Shown in pieces: positions 45,049 through 53,164 of a stretch of 64,000 nucleotides of DNA (the first letter of the stretch is position 1; each line of letters starts with the position of its first letter). The DNA lies in assembly GCF_900187265.1 (NCBI RefSeq), contig NZ_LT906450.1, positions 2,223,444-2,287,443 on the forward strand, written 5' to 3'. This DNA comes from Rhodococcus rhodochrous. Lineage in GTDB: Bacteria > Actinomycetota > Actinomycetes > Mycobacteriales > Mycobacteriaceae. The notes beneath the pieces are model-generated. The model was not told the origin of the DNA and made no database searches. It worked only from the letters and a program-made list of their open reading frames with translations. The translations under genes and the position numbers were made by a program.

Positions 45049-46062
45049 ATGCACGAACGTCTCGTCGACCGCAATCCGGTGGTGCCTGCTGACCAGTTGG
45101 TGGCGCAGATGGTGCCCCCCGCGATGTTCGACGAGGTGAGCTTCGAGTCGTACATCCCGGATCCGAACGAGCCGAGCCAGGCGGCCGCGGTGAAGACCGC
45201 TGCGGAGTTCGTCAGCAAGATCGGGAAGATCCGCGGTGGCAAGCGCGGCCTGTTCGGCCGCCGCTCCCAGCCGCAGGGTGCCGGCCTCTACCTCGACGGC
45301 GGCTTCGGCGTGGGCAAGACCCACCTGCTCGCCTCGATCTTCCACAGCGCACCCTCTCCCAAGGCCTTCGGCACGTTCGTCGAGCTCACCCACGTCGTCG
45401 GCGCCCTCGGGTTCAACAAGGCCGTCGAGGAGCTGTCTAGCCACAGCGTGCTGTGCATCGACGAGTTCGAACTCGACGATCCGGGCGACACCATGCTCGT
45501 CTCGCGCCTGCTGACCGAACTGTCGGCCCGCGGTGTCTCGATCGTCGCGACCTCCAACACGCTCCCCGGCCAGCTGGGGGAGGGACGGTTCGCGGCACAG
45601 GACTTCCTGCGCGAGATCAAGAAACTCGCGTCGATCTTCGAGACCATCCGCGTCGACGGCCCCGACTACCGTCACCGCGACCTGCCGCCCGCACCCGATC
45701 CGGTCGACTCGGCCGAGCTCACCGAGCGCGCCGAGGCGATCCCGGGTGCCACGCTCGACGACTTCGACGAGCTGTGCGCGCACCTGAGCACGTTGCACCC
45801 CTCGCGGTACGGCAAGCTCGTCGAAGGTGTGCCCGCCGTCTTCCTCGAGGGTGTGCATCCGGCGAAGGACCAGTCGGTGGCCCTGCGTCTGGTGGTCCTC
45901 GCCGACCGCATGTACGACGCGAGCATTCCCGTGACGGTCTCCGGCGCCAAGCTCGACGAGATCTTCACGCCCGAGATGCTCGCCGGCGGTTACCGCAAGA
46001 AGTACCTGCGTGCGACCTCCCGCCTCCTGGCGTTGTCCCGCTTCGAGGTCGCCGCGGGCTGA
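45049..46062 (+). CDS. zapE: Cell division protein ZapE / AFG1-family ATPase
   Basis: A 337-aa P-loop ATPase. Walker A is GGFGVGKTHL, Walker B VLCIDEFELDDPGD, and the sensor region is IVATSNTLPGQLGEGRF followed by AQDFLREI. The C-terminal FLEGV and LADRMYDASIPVTVSG blocks are typical of ZapE/AFG1. In E. coli the protein acts on the Z-ring; AFG1 homologues act in protein quality control. TACCCT at 45037-45042 ends 6 nt before the ATG. It corresponds to Rv2670c. Confidence 0.88.
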   Translation: MHERLVDRNPVVPADQLVAQMVPPAMFDEVSFESYIPDPNEPSQAAAVKTAAEFVSKIGKIRGGKRGLFGRRSQPQGAGLYLDGGFGVGKTHLLASIFHSAPSPKAFGTFVELTHVVGALGFNKAVEELSSHSVLCIDEFELDDPGDTMLVSRLLTELSARGVSIVATSNTLPGQLGEGRFAAQDFLREIKKLASIFETIRVDGPDYRHRDLPPAPDPVDSAELTERAEAIPGATLDDFDELCAHLSTLHPSRYGKLVEGVPAVFLEGVHPAKDQSVALRLVVLADRMYDASIPVTVSGAKLDEIFTPEMLAGGYRKKYLRATSRLLALSRFEVAAG

Positions 46063-46068
46063 GCGGAT

Positions 46069-46092
46069 ACCCGGCGCTCATCCGCGCCGGGT
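46069..46092. terminator. Probable bidirectional terminator
   Basis: A 9-bp perfect stem ACCCGGCGC with its complement and a 6-nt loop, between the convergent zapE and GNAT genes. Confidence 0.6.
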
Positions 46093-46131
46093 CGTTCACA
46101 CCGCATCACCGGATCACTGCCGGCATTCCGT

Positions 46132-46683
46132 TCAGAGGGTGCGCTGCATGACGAAATCGTCGTGTGTCTGCGCGCCCACGACGAACGTGCGCGTGCCCAC
46201 CACCTCGAAGCCCTGCTTCTCGTAGAAGCGCCGGGCGCGGGTGTTCTCCTGATTGACGCCGAGCCACAGGCCCGCCCGCCCGAGCGCGCGGGCCCGCGCG
46301 ACGATCGCGTCCATGAGCGCTGCGGACACCCCCGACCCGTGATGGCCCGGCATCACGTACAGCTTGCTGATCTCGATCGCCGGCCGCGCCGTGATCATCG
46401 CGTCGATCGCCGGATCCTCGGGCGCGGCGTCCACTGCCATCAGGTAACCGACGATCTCCTCACCTGCGCGTGCCTCGAGAACGATGCGTTCGGGGGAGGA
46501 CAGGTATTCGGCGAACTTCTCCGCGCTGAGGGTGCGCTCGATGAAGTCGGCGATGTCGTCCTCGGCGGCGTCCGGAGGGCAGGCGAGCGGGAAGGTCGCG
46601 GCGGCGACCTGGGCGATCGCCTCGGCATCCCAGATGCCCGCCTCGTCGACGGAGACCGCTTCTTCGAGTGGTGGCATGGACAT
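46132..46683 (-). CDS. GNAT-family N-acetyltransferase
   Basis: A 183-aa acetyl-CoA-dependent acetyltransferase. Motif A is EISKLYVMPGHHGSGVSAALMDAIVARARALG (acetyl-CoA loop HHGSGVSA), and motif B is LWLGVNQENTRARRFYEKQGFEVVG. The substrate is unknown; small-molecule amines or the N-terminus of proteins are both possible. The start codon is one of three in-frame candidates (46689 GTG, 46683 ATG, 46677 ATG). I used the middle one. Confidence 0.85.
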   Translation of the reverse strand: MSMPPLEEAVSVDEAGIWDAEAIAQVAAATFPLACPPDAAEDDIADFIERTLSAEKFAEYLSSPERIVLEARAGEEIVGYLMAVDAAPEDPAIDAMITARPAIEISKLYVMPGHHGSGVSAALMDAIVARARALGRAGLWLGVNQENTRARRFYEKQGFEVVGTRTFVVGAQTHDDFVMQRTL

Positions 46684-46930
46684 GCACACCAGTGAAGCAC
46701 TCGGACGGGATGATCCGGCAGGAGCCCCGGCGTGTCGATGCGAGACGGAGACACGAGCCCGGACACGAGGCGAAGAAGGGCCGGATATGGCTGAACCCCA
46801 GCCTTGGATGGGGGGTCATGGCTGGGGTTCGACACCATCGGGGGGATGGCAACATCCACGCTACATGAGGGATACCTCAGGTTCCAGCCGCAGTGGTCAC
46901 GGTTCCGTCACACGGTCCCGTGCATACGAC
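46684..46930. other. Intergenic region before the leader peptide
   Basis: No coding gene is credible here. It holds the 5' region of the divergent GNAT gene and the inverted repeat at 46793-46830. Together with 46931-47083 it makes a 400-nt non-genic stretch, most of which appears regulatory. Confidence 0.6.
46793..46830. repeat. Inverted repeat between the GNAT gene and the leader peptide
   Basis: An 11-bp perfect inverted repeat, GAACCCCAGCC and GGCTGGGGTTC, with a 16-nt centre rich in G. It could be an operator, or a hairpin in the GNAT 5' UTR. There is no gene end here that would need a terminator. Confidence 0.55.
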
Positions 46931-46959
46931 TTGCACGAAATGTCGGTGCGTTGTACCGT
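46931..46959 (+). promoter_or_regulatory. Promoter of the leader peptide
   Basis: TTGCAC (46931-46936) and TACCGT (46954-46959), 17-nt spacer. The expected transcription start coincides with the ATG at 46967, giving a leaderless transcript. Confidence 0.65.
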
Positions 46960-46966
46960 CGCGGCT

Positions 46967-47008
46967 ATGAAGCGCGTACTCGTAGTTCACCGCCGTAGCG
47001 GGGTCTGA
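46967..47008 (+). CDS. Leader peptide upstream of the LeuA-domain gene
   Basis: A 13-residue open frame, MKRVLVVHRRSGV, with branched-chain codons GTA CTC GTA GTT at positions 4-7, then Arg codons. It is immediately downstream of a well-formed promoter and immediately upstream of mutually exclusive hairpins. Leader peptides with this look precede leuA in other actinobacteria. Ribosome stalling at the Val/Leu codons would report aminoacyl-tRNA supply. Confidence 0.6.
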   Translation: MKRVLVVHRRSGV

Positions 47009-47011
47009 TTC

Positions 47012-47070
47012 GGACCGACCCCTCGCTGCGGGTCGTTGAGCTACGCGTCGGTCCTTCCTTCTCGTGGAAG
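47012..47070 (+). promoter_or_regulatory. Attenuator-like RNA with competing hairpins
   Basis: GGACCGAC (47012-47019) can pair with GTCGGTCC (47047-47054). Part of it, CGACCC (47016-47021), can instead pair with GGGTCG (47030-47035), so the two structures exclude each other. CTTCC (47054-47058) can pair with the GGAAG (47066-47070) that may serve as the ribosome binding site of the next gene. This fits translation or transcription control coupled to the leader peptide. Confidence 0.6.
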
Positions 47071-47083
47071 ACCACTACGAACG

Positions 47084-47578
47084 ATGAACGCCTTCACCTC
47101 CTTCTCCGGTTTCGCTCCGATGTTCCCCTTCGGCACCCCTGATGCCGATCCGTTCTTCGCCCGCTACGGGCGCGCACTTCCTCGGGGATTGCGCGAGGAA
47201 GCCTCCGGCATGAGCTGGACGGAATTCGAATCCACCTACGGTGCCCAGCACGGTCCGGTCCGCCTCGGCGGCTGGACTGCGACGACCCTCGGTGCGGGAC
47301 GCAGCGCCTTCGAGGCGACGATCGCGATCGGCGACACCATCCATACCGCATCCGCCACGACCTGCGGGCCGATCGCCGCGATGACCGCGATGCTGTACGA
47401 CCTCGGACTGAACATCGAGATCCTGTCGTTCCATCGCCACGACCTCGGTGGGATGTCCGCGACCTTCCTGCTGTGCCGCTCCGGCGAGCGCACGGCCTGG
47501 GTCATGGGCACCGGCGAGACCGGCACCGAGTCGTCGCTGCGGGCGATGATCGCGGGGATCAACAAGCTCGGCGCGTGA
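47084..47578 (+). CDS. Stand-alone LeuA-type allosteric (dimerisation) domain protein
   Basis: A 164-aa protein with no catalytic TIM barrel. The stretch VRLGGWTATTLGAGRSAFEATIAIGDTIHTASA, then PIAAMTAMLYDLGLNIEILSFHRHDLGG and the C-terminal VMGTGETGTESSLRAMIAGINKL, resembles the C-terminal regulatory domain of 2-isopropylmalate synthase and homocitrate synthase. Such a domain normally binds leucine and closes the active site. A free copy could bind a branched-chain amino acid or interact with LeuA. The upstream leader-peptide element supports amino-acid control. I start at MNAFTSFSGF. Confidence 0.72.
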   Translation: MNAFTSFSGFAPMFPFGTPDADPFFARYGRALPRGLREEASGMSWTEFESTYGAQHGPVRLGGWTATTLGAGRSAFEATIAIGDTIHTASATTCGPIAAMTAMLYDLGLNIEILSFHRHDLGGMSATFLLCRSGERTAWVMGTGETGTESSLRAMIAGINKLGA

Positions 47579-47670
47579 CGCGCCGGTCCGGTGCGGGGGA
47601 GTACCTCTGCACCGGATCGCTGTCGGATTCCTCACCGGATGGCTCGGACGTCGACCCACTCCACGAACGA

Positions 47671-47707
47671 ATGAAGGCCCCCTTCGAAATTCGAAGGGGG
47701 CCTTCAT
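47671..47707. terminator. Bidirectional terminator hairpin
   Basis: A 17-bp perfect inverted repeat (left arm begins ATGAAGGCCCCCTTC) with a 3-nt loop. It lies between the convergent LeuA-domain gene and the minus-strand tRNA cluster. Confidence 0.75.
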
Positions 47708-47713
47708 CTTCTG

Positions 47714-47785
47714 TGCGCGATACTGGGATTGAACCAGTGACCTCTTCCGTGTCAGGGAAGCGCTCTCCCGCTGAGCTAATCGCGC
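47714..47785 (-). tRNA. tRNA-Val (GAC)
   Basis: A 72-nt cloverleaf on the minus strand. The acceptor stem is GCGCGAT/ATCGCGC, the anticodon loop is CTGACAC with anticodon GAC, and the T loop is GGTTCAATCCC. The 3' CCA is not encoded. It is identical to the copy at 47935-48006. Confidence 0.95.
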
Positions 47786-47808
47786 CGGCATGGTGATCGC
47801 CGGAGTGG

Positions 47809-47881
47809 AGCGGATGACGGGATTCGAACCCGCGACCCTCACCTTGGCAAGGTGATGCGCTACCAGCTGCGCTACATCCGC
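47809..47881 (-). tRNA. tRNA-Gly (GCC)
   Basis: A 73-nt cloverleaf. The acceptor stem is GCGGATG/CATCCGC, the anticodon loop carries GCC (TTGCCAA), and the T arm contains GGGTTCGAATCCC. It is identical to the copy at 48104-48176. Confidence 0.95.
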
Positions 47882-47934
47882 ATGTGCACGTTGTTTCGGT
47901 GAACCGGTCCGACCCACGTGCTGGTCGAACCTGG

Positions 47935-48006
47935 TGCGCGATACTGGGATTGAACCAGTGACCTCTTCCGTGTCAGGGAAGCGCTCTCCCGCTGAGCTAA
48001 TCGCGC
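47935..48006 (-). tRNA. tRNA-Val (GAC), second copy
   Basis: The same 72-nt sequence as 47714-47785, including the base just 3' of the gene. Transcription order in the cluster is Gly, Cys, Val, Gly, Val. Confidence 0.95.
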
Positions 48007-48007
48007 G

Positions 48008-48078
48008 AGGTGGAGACGGGAATCGAACCCGTGTGCACGGCTTTGCAGGCCGTTGCCTCACCACTCGGCCACTCCACC
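48008..48078 (-). tRNA. tRNA-Cys (GCA)
   Basis: A 71-nt cloverleaf, acceptor GGTGGAG/CTCCACC, anticodon loop CTGCAAA with GCA. It lies 1 nt from the preceding tRNA-Val, so they must be excised from one precursor. Confidence 0.95.
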
Positions 48079-48103
48079 GTAAAAGGTCGAGTCCAACCTC
48101 TCG

Positions 48104-48176
48104 AGCGGATGACGGGATTCGAACCCGCGACCCTCACCTTGGCAAGGTGATGCGCTACCAGCTGCGCTACATCCGC
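48104..48176 (-). tRNA. tRNA-Gly (GCC), second copy
   Basis: A 73-nt gene with the same sequence as 47809-47881. It is the first gene of the minus-strand tRNA operon. Confidence 0.95.
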
Positions 48177-48610
48177 ATTCGCACCGTTCGGCGTCTTGCT
48201 CTCCGTGGTGCGGTTCAAAACAGTAGCCGAGCATCTACGGAACACACAAATCCGCAGGTCAACGGAAGAAAACCGGCAGATTTCGCGAAGGTGACGGGTC
48301 GATGACCCCCGCGGGAGGCGCCGAATCGGGTTGCCGAATCGGGCTTCGGGGGTCGATCTCGTGTCGCTCCCGCCGGCGGTTGCACCTTCCGGGGCCTCCG
48401 GGACGAAGAGATCGTCCGAGGCTCCGGCTTCGAGGTGCCGGCTCCGGATGCCGAGTCCTGGGTCCGACTCCTGTCCCTCGCGTACGCGCGCGTGCAGCGC
48501 GGGGACGCGCCGCACGGAACAGCGCATCGAAACGCTGTCACCAGGCGATTCGTGTTCATGGCGGGAGCGTGTTAGTGTTCCATCTCGTTCGAGCCGCTGT
48601 GAAGCGGCCC
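48177..48610. other. 434-nt gap between the two tRNA units
   Basis: I see no convincing gene; the open frames here have atypical composition and no recognisable motif. It should contain both tRNA promoters. On the plus strand TAGTGT (48573-48578) is a possible -10 for tRNA-Val(CAC). Confidence 0.5.
48233..48262 (-). promoter_or_regulatory. Candidate promoter of the tRNA operon
   Basis: Read on the minus strand: TTGACC (48262-48257), 18-nt spacer, GTAGAT (48238-48233), about 57 nt before the first tRNA-Gly. Confidence 0.45.
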
Positions 48611-48682
48611 GGTCCCGTGGCTCAGTGGAAGAGCGTCCCGTTCACACCGGGGAGGTCGCTGGTTCGATCCCAGCCGGGACCA
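48611..48682 (+). tRNA. tRNA-Val (CAC)
   Basis: A 72-nt cloverleaf on the plus strand, acceptor GGTCCCG/CGGGACC, anticodon loop TTCACAC with CAC, T loop GGTTCGATCCC. The 3' CCA is not encoded in full. It reads GTG, complementing the GAC isoacceptors in the opposite-strand cluster. Confidence 0.94.
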
Positions 48683-48700
48683 CCGAGATCGACAGTGACG

Positions 48701-48726
48701 AAAGGCACCCCCGCAGGGGTGCCTTT
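48701..48726 (+). terminator. Rho-independent terminator of tRNA-Val(CAC)
   Basis: Stem AAAGGCACCCC with its complement, 4-nt loop CGCA, and six T residues at the end. It is the only classical hairpin plus T-tract terminator I see in the window. Confidence 0.88.
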
Positions 48727-48921
48727 TTTCGTACCTTGATGAAATCGTTGAGCATGCGTGGCGCCCGGTCGGGCGGGTCGCCCGCGAGCGCTTGTTTCCT
48801 TCGAACCGCAACGGCCCCATCGGGCTCGACCACGCGTGTCGTGTGGGCACAGCTGTGGTGCTTGTGGCCGAAGTGCGCATAGTGATGGCAGGATCGTGGT
48901 CGTCGAGGAGGACACGTCCGG

Positions 48922-49554
48922 ATGAGCGTTGCGGACAGCGAATGGCCGGTCGTGGGGGCGACCGGAGCGAGATTCGGATCCGGTCGGTCCCGTCGACGTC
49001 GGCGGCCGGCGGATCACGCCGTGCCGGTACGGAATCACCGCGAGCCGGGCCCCGTCGTGGACGAGGTCACGGCAGCCGAGGTGTACCGGCCCGCAGCGCA
49101 ACCGGTCGACACAGCGCAACCGGTCGACAGAGCGCAGTCGGTCGGAGCAGCGCAGGCGGCCGGCCGGAATGCGGGCACCGGGACCAGTGTGGGAATCGAG
49201 GACATGAACCAGCCAGAGACGTCGTCGTTCGTGCGCCCGTTCGTACGGAGCGGGGGACGCACCCGAGCCGAGGTGGAGTTGCCTCTCGAAGTGCTCGTGT
49301 CGGCCGTCCCCTCCGCGATGGGCAGTGAGTCCGGTCCGGCGATGGACGAGCATCGCCTCGTGCTGGCGTTGTGCGCCCAGCCGAGATCGATCATGGAGAT
49401 CGCGGCCCTCGCGCAGATCCCGCTCGGTGTCGCCCGCGTGCTCGTCGGCGATCTCGCGGCGACCGGCGAGATCACCGTGCACCGCACCGCCGACAAGGTG
49501 GGACCGAACGTCGAACTGCTCGAACGGGTACTGACGGGTCTCAACCACCTCTGA
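48922..49554 (+). CDS. DUF742 protein, orphan, with N-terminal extension
   Basis: A 210-aa protein. The C-terminal 110 residues are a DUF742 winged-helix-like domain (FVRPFVRSGGRTRAEVELPLEVLV ... LVLALCAQPRSIMEIAALAQIPLGVARVLVGDLAATGEITVH). DUF742 proteins normally sit in actinobacterial conservons with a sensor kinase, a roadblock protein and a Ras-like GTPase. None of those partners is here. The first 95 residues are basic then disordered, with three 18-bp repeats (49096-49149) encoding a PVD-like peptide. Confidence 0.8.
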   Translation: MSVADSEWPVVGATGARFGSGRSRRRRRPADHAVPVRNHREPGPVVDEVTAAEVYRPAAQPVDTAQPVDRAQSVGAAQAAGRNAGTGTSVGIEDMNQPETSSFVRPFVRSGGRTRAEVELPLEVLVSAVPSAMGSESGPAMDEHRLVLALCAQPRSIMEIAALAQIPLGVARVLVGDLAATGEITVHRTADKVGPNVELLERVLTGLNHL

Positions 49555-49693
49555 GGACTTCACGGCTCCCTGTGTTCGCGGTCCGCGCGGATGTCGATAG
49601 CATGAGGAAGTTGCCGTGTGCTCGCGGTCGTCGACCGCAGCACGTGCCCGGCGACGACCACGTATCAGGCATCGAGCCGAGGAGTCCGTCACA

Positions 49694-51760
49694 GTGACCA
49701 CGCCCGCATCCGTGAAACCAGCCACGATCGTCCGGGTGCCCGCGGGGACCACTGCGGGCGCGGCGGTCCGTGACGCGGGTCTGCCCACCAAGGGACCCGA
49801 GACGATCGTGGTCGTCCGCGACTCCGAAGGCGCGCTGCGCGACCTGTCCTGGACGCCCGAAGCGGACGTCGAGGTCGAGGCCGTCGGCGCCGACACCGAC
49901 GACGGCCGCAGCGTCATCCGCCACTCGGCCGCCCACGTGCTCGCGCAGGCCGTGCAGCAGGAGTTCCCGGAGGCCAAGCTCGGCATCGGCCCGCCGATCC
50001 GCGACGGCTTCTACTACGACTTCCAGGTCGAGCGTCCCTTCACGCCCGAGGATCTCGCGAAGCTCGAGAAGCGGATGAAGAAGATCGTCAAGGACGCCCA
50101 GCGCTTCTCGCGTCGCGTCGTCGACAGCCTCGAGGACGCCCGCGAGGAACTGAAGGACGAGCCGTTCAAGCTCGAACTCATCGACGACAAGTCCGGCATC
50201 GACGACCCCGAGGTGATGGAGGTCGGCGGCAAGGAACTGACCATCTACGACAACCTCAACCCGCGCACGGGTGAGCTCGTCTGGAAGGACCTGTGCCGCG
50301 GCCCGCACGTGCCCACCACCAAGTTCATCCCGGCCTTCAAGCTCACGCGCAGCTCCGCGGCCTATTGGCGCGGCGACCAGGACAACGCCGGCCTGCAGCG
50401 CATCTACGGCACGGCCTGGGAGTCCACCGAGGCGCTCGACGCGCACCTCGAACTCCTCGCCGAGGCCGAACGCCGCGACCACCGCAAGCTCGGCAACGAG
50501 CTCGACCTGTTCTCGTTCCCCGACGAGCTCGGTTCGGGTCTGCCCGTCTTCCATCCCAAGGGCGGCATCATCCGCCAGGAGATGGAGAACTACTCGCGCC
50601 AGCGGCACGTCGAGGCCGGCTACGAGTTCGTGTACTCGCCGCACATCACCAAGGGTCAGCTGTACGAGGTCTCCGGTCACCTCGACTGGTACCGCGACGG
50701 CATGTTCCCCGCGATGCACATCGACGAGGAGCTCAACGAGGACGGCACCGTCCGCAAGCCGGGCCAGGACTACTACCTCAAGCCCATGAACTGCCCGATG
50801 CACGACCTGATCTTCCGGTCGCGCGGGCGCTCCTACCGCGAACTGCCGCTGCGCATGTTCGAGTTCGGTTCGGTCTACCGCTACGAGAAGTCCGGTGTCG
50901 TCCACGGCCTGACCCGCGTGCGCGGCATGACGCAGGACGACGCACACATCTTCTGCACCCCGGAGCAGATGCGCGACGAGCTCACCAGCGTCCTGAACTT
51001 CATCCTCGACCTGCTCAAGGATTACGGGCTCGACGACTACTACCTCGAACTGTCGACGAAGAACCCCAAGAAGTTCGTCGGCAGCGACGAACTGTGGGAC
51101 GTCGCGACCGAGACGCTGCGCGAGGTCGGTGAGGCCTCCGGCCTGAACCTCGTGCCCGACCCGGGCGGAGCCGCCTTCTACGGCCCGAAGATCTCCGTGC
51201 AGGTCAAGGACGCGCTCGGCCGCAGCTGGCAGATGTCGACGATCCAGCTCGACTTCAACCTGCCCGAACGCTTCGAGCTCGAGTACACCGGCGCCGACGG
51301 TGCCAAGCACCGCCCCGTCATGATCCACCGCGCACTGTTCGGTTCCATCGAGCGGTTCTTCGGTGTGCTCACCGAGCACTACGCCGGTGCCTTCCCCGCG
51401 TGGCTCTCGCCCGTTCAGGTCGTGGGCATCCCCGTGGCCGCCGACTTCGAGGGTCACCTGTTCGACGTCGTCGGAAAGCTGAAGGCGCAGGGGATCCGCG
51501 CCGAGGTCGACGTCTCCGACGACCGCATGCAGAAGAAGATCCGCACACACACCACGCAGAAGGTGCCGTTCATGCTGCTCGCCGGAGAGCGCGACGTCGC
51601 GGCCGGCGCGGTCAGCTTCCGCTTCCGCGACGGCACGCAGGTCAACGGCGTGCCCGTCGACGAGGCCGTGCGGATCGTCACCGAATGGGTCCGCCGCCGC
51701 GAGAACGCCTCGCCCACCGCCGAACTCGTCGGCTCCGGTGGGGAAGGCAGCCCGTCGTGA
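49694..51760 (+). CDS. thrS: Threonine-tRNA ligase
   Basis: A 688-aa class II synthetase charging tRNA-Thr. It has an N-terminal TGS-like domain, the editing domain ([15 protein letters not shown], with [12 protein letters not shown] later), class II motif 2 ([26 protein letters not shown]) and motif 3 ([17 protein letters not shown]). The zinc-site Cys is in [10 protein letters not shown]. The C-terminal anticodon-binding domain is complete. The GTG at 49694 has AGGAG 9 nt upstream, and downstream genes of the PIM operon overlap it. Confidence 0.95.
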   Translation: MTTPASVKPATIVRVPAGTTAGAAVRDAGLPTKGPETIVVVRDSEGALRDLSWTPEADVEVEAVGADTDDGRSVIRHSAAHVLAQAVQQEFPEAKLGIGPPIRDGFYYDFQVERPFTPEDLAKLEKRMKKIVKDAQRFSRRVVDSLEDAREELKDEPFKLELIDDKSGIDDPEVMEVGGKELTIYDNLNPRTGELVWKDLCRGPHVPTTKFIPAFKLTRSSAAYWRGDQDNAGLQRIYGTAWESTEALDAHLELLAEAERRDHRKLGNELDLFSFPDELGSGLPVFHPKGGIIRQEMENYSRQRHVEAGYEFVYSPHITKGQLYEVSGHLDWYRDGMFPAMHIDEELNEDGTVRKPGQDYYLKPMNCPMHDLIFRSRGRSYRELPLRMFEFGSVYRYEKSGVVHGLTRVRGMTQDDAHIFCTPEQMRDELTSVLNFILDLLKDYGLDDYYLELSTKNPKKFVGSDELWDVATETLREVGEASGLNLVPDPGGAAFYGPKISVQVKDALGRSWQMSTIQLDFNLPERFELEYTGADGAKHRPVMIHRALFGSIERFFGVLTEHYAGAFPAWLSPVQVVGIPVAADFEGHLFDVVGKLKAQGIRAEVDVSDDRMQKKIRTHTTQKVPFMLLAGERDVAAGAVSFRFRDGTQVNGVPVDEAVRIVTEWVRRRENASPTAELVGSGGEGSPS

Positions 51761-52341
51761 CGGGCGACCGCACCCCGGGGCCCGCCGACATCCCAGCGAC
51801 GGAGGACAGTCCCGCCTCGATGGTCGATCGCGGCGTGGGAGAGTCCGACCACCTGCAGCGCCTGTGGTCGCCCCACCGGATGTCGTACATCACCGAGTCC
51901 CCGCGGGGTCGCGACGAGCCGTACGAGCCCTTCACCGACATCCCGAAGATGTCCGACGAGGAGGGCCTGGTCGTCGCACGCGGCGAACTGGTGTACGCGG
52001 TGCTCAACCTGTACCCGTACAACCCGGGACATCTGATGATCGTGCCGTATCGCCGGGTGGCGAACCTCGAGGATCTGACGCCCGAGGAGAGCGCGGAGCT
52101 CATGCAGTTCGCGCAGCGCGCGCTCCGCGTCATCAAGCGCGTCTCGCGGCCGCACGGCTTCAACGTCGGCCTCAACCTCGGTGCCGCGGCGGGAGGCTCG
52201 CTGGCCGAGCATCTCCACCTGCACGTCGTCCCGCGCTGGGGCGGCGACGCCAACTTCATCACCGTCCTCGGTGGGTCGAAGGTGATGGTGCAGCTGCTGC
52301 GCGACACCCGTGCACTGCTCGCCTCGGCATGGGACGAGTGA
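51757..52341 (+). CDS. HIT-family hydrolase (AP4A phosphorylase-like)
   Basis: A 194-aa histidine-triad protein. The catalytic HxHxH reads [10 protein letters not shown] at the C-terminal half, preceded by [19 protein letters not shown] and [17 protein letters not shown]. It should cleave a nucleoside polyphosphate or phosphoramidate. The GTG overlaps the thrS stop (GTGA). It corresponds to Rv2613c, a conserved member of this operon with Ap4A phosphorylase activity reported. Confidence 0.9.
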   Translation: MTGDRTPGPADIPATEDSPASMVDRGVGESDHLQRLWSPHRMSYITESPRGRDEPYEPFTDIPKMSDEEGLVVARGELVYAVLNLYPYNPGHLMIVPYRRVANLEDLTPEESAELMQFAQRALRVIKRVSRPHGFNVGLNLGAAAGGSLAEHLHLHVVPRWGGDANFITVLGGSKVMVQLLRDTRALLASAWDE

Positions 52342-52492
52342 CAGCCCTCCCCGAGTCGTCGCGATCGCAGCGCACGGCCGTGGTGCCGTTCGCATGCCGA
52401 TCCACCGCGGGCCGACCGCGCATTTCCGGCTCCACTCGTGGCAGGATCGGATTCCGGACACAACGGTCGGACAGGAAGACAGGGGTCGCGGG

Positions 52493-53164
52493 ATGCTGAG
52501 CTTCTTCGGGCGTGCGTCGGTGTCGAAGGTCACCGCGCCGCTCGGCAAGGCGCTGATCCGTACCGGCCTGACTCCGGACGCCGTCACGCTCATCGGCACC
52601 GTCGCCACGATCGCCGCCGCCGTGACCCTGTTCCCCATGGGACACCTGTTCTGGGGAACGATGGTCATCTGGCTGTTCGTCATGTTCGACATGCTGGACG
52701 GCGCCATGGCCCGGGCCCGTGGGGGCGGAACGCGCTTCGGAGCGGTACTCGACGCGACCTGCGACCGGGTCGCCGACGGTGCGATCTTCGGTGGTCTCGC
52801 GTGGTGGGCCGTCTACCACGAGCAGAGCCGCCCGTTGTTCGTCGCCACCCTCGTCTGCCTCGTGACGTCGCAGGTCATCTCGTATGCGAAGGCGCGGGCC
52901 GAGGCGAGCGGTCTGTCCGCCGATGGCGGCCTGATCGAGCGACCCGACCGGCTCGTGATCGTGCTCGTGGGCGCCGGTCTCACCGGCCTCGGGCTCGACT
53001 GGGCGATCCACATCGCGATGTGGCTGCTCGTCGTCGGATCGGTGATCACGGTCTTCCAGCGGGTTCTCGCCGTCCGCAACTCCGCGGGTGCGCGCGAACT
53101 GCTTCCCATCACGCCCCCGGCCGGTGGGACGACGGAGACCCGGGACGACGGGGGAGCGCAGTGA
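52493..53164 (+). CDS. pgsA: Phosphatidylinositol phosphate synthase PgsA
   Basis: A 223-aa CDP-alcohol phosphotransferase. The defining motif D-x2-DG-x2-AR-x8-G-x3-D-x3-D is complete: DMLDGAMARARGGG, then GAVLDATCD. It makes phosphatidylinositol phosphate from CDP-diacylglycerol and inositol phosphate at the inner membrane. About five TM segments. It starts MLSFFGRASVS, 151 nt after the HIT gene, so an internal promoter is possible. Its product is the substrate chain for PimA and PatA. Confidence 0.92.
   Translation: MLSFFGRASVSKVTAPLGKALIRTGLTPDAVTLIGTVATIAAAVTLFPMGHLFWGTMVIWLFVMFDMLDGAMARARGGGTRFGAVLDATCDRVADGAIFGGLAWWAVYHEQSRPLFVATLVCLVTSQVISYAKARAEASGLSADGGLIERPDRLVIVLVGAGLTGLGLDWAIHIAMWLLVVGSVITVFQRVLAVRNSAGARELLPITPPAGGTTETRDDGGAQ

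Noticed and set aside
48177-48610. Small genes in the gap between tRNA units
   Set aside because: Open frames of 60-180 codons occur on both strands, but none has a ribosome binding site, a motif or typical codon usage.
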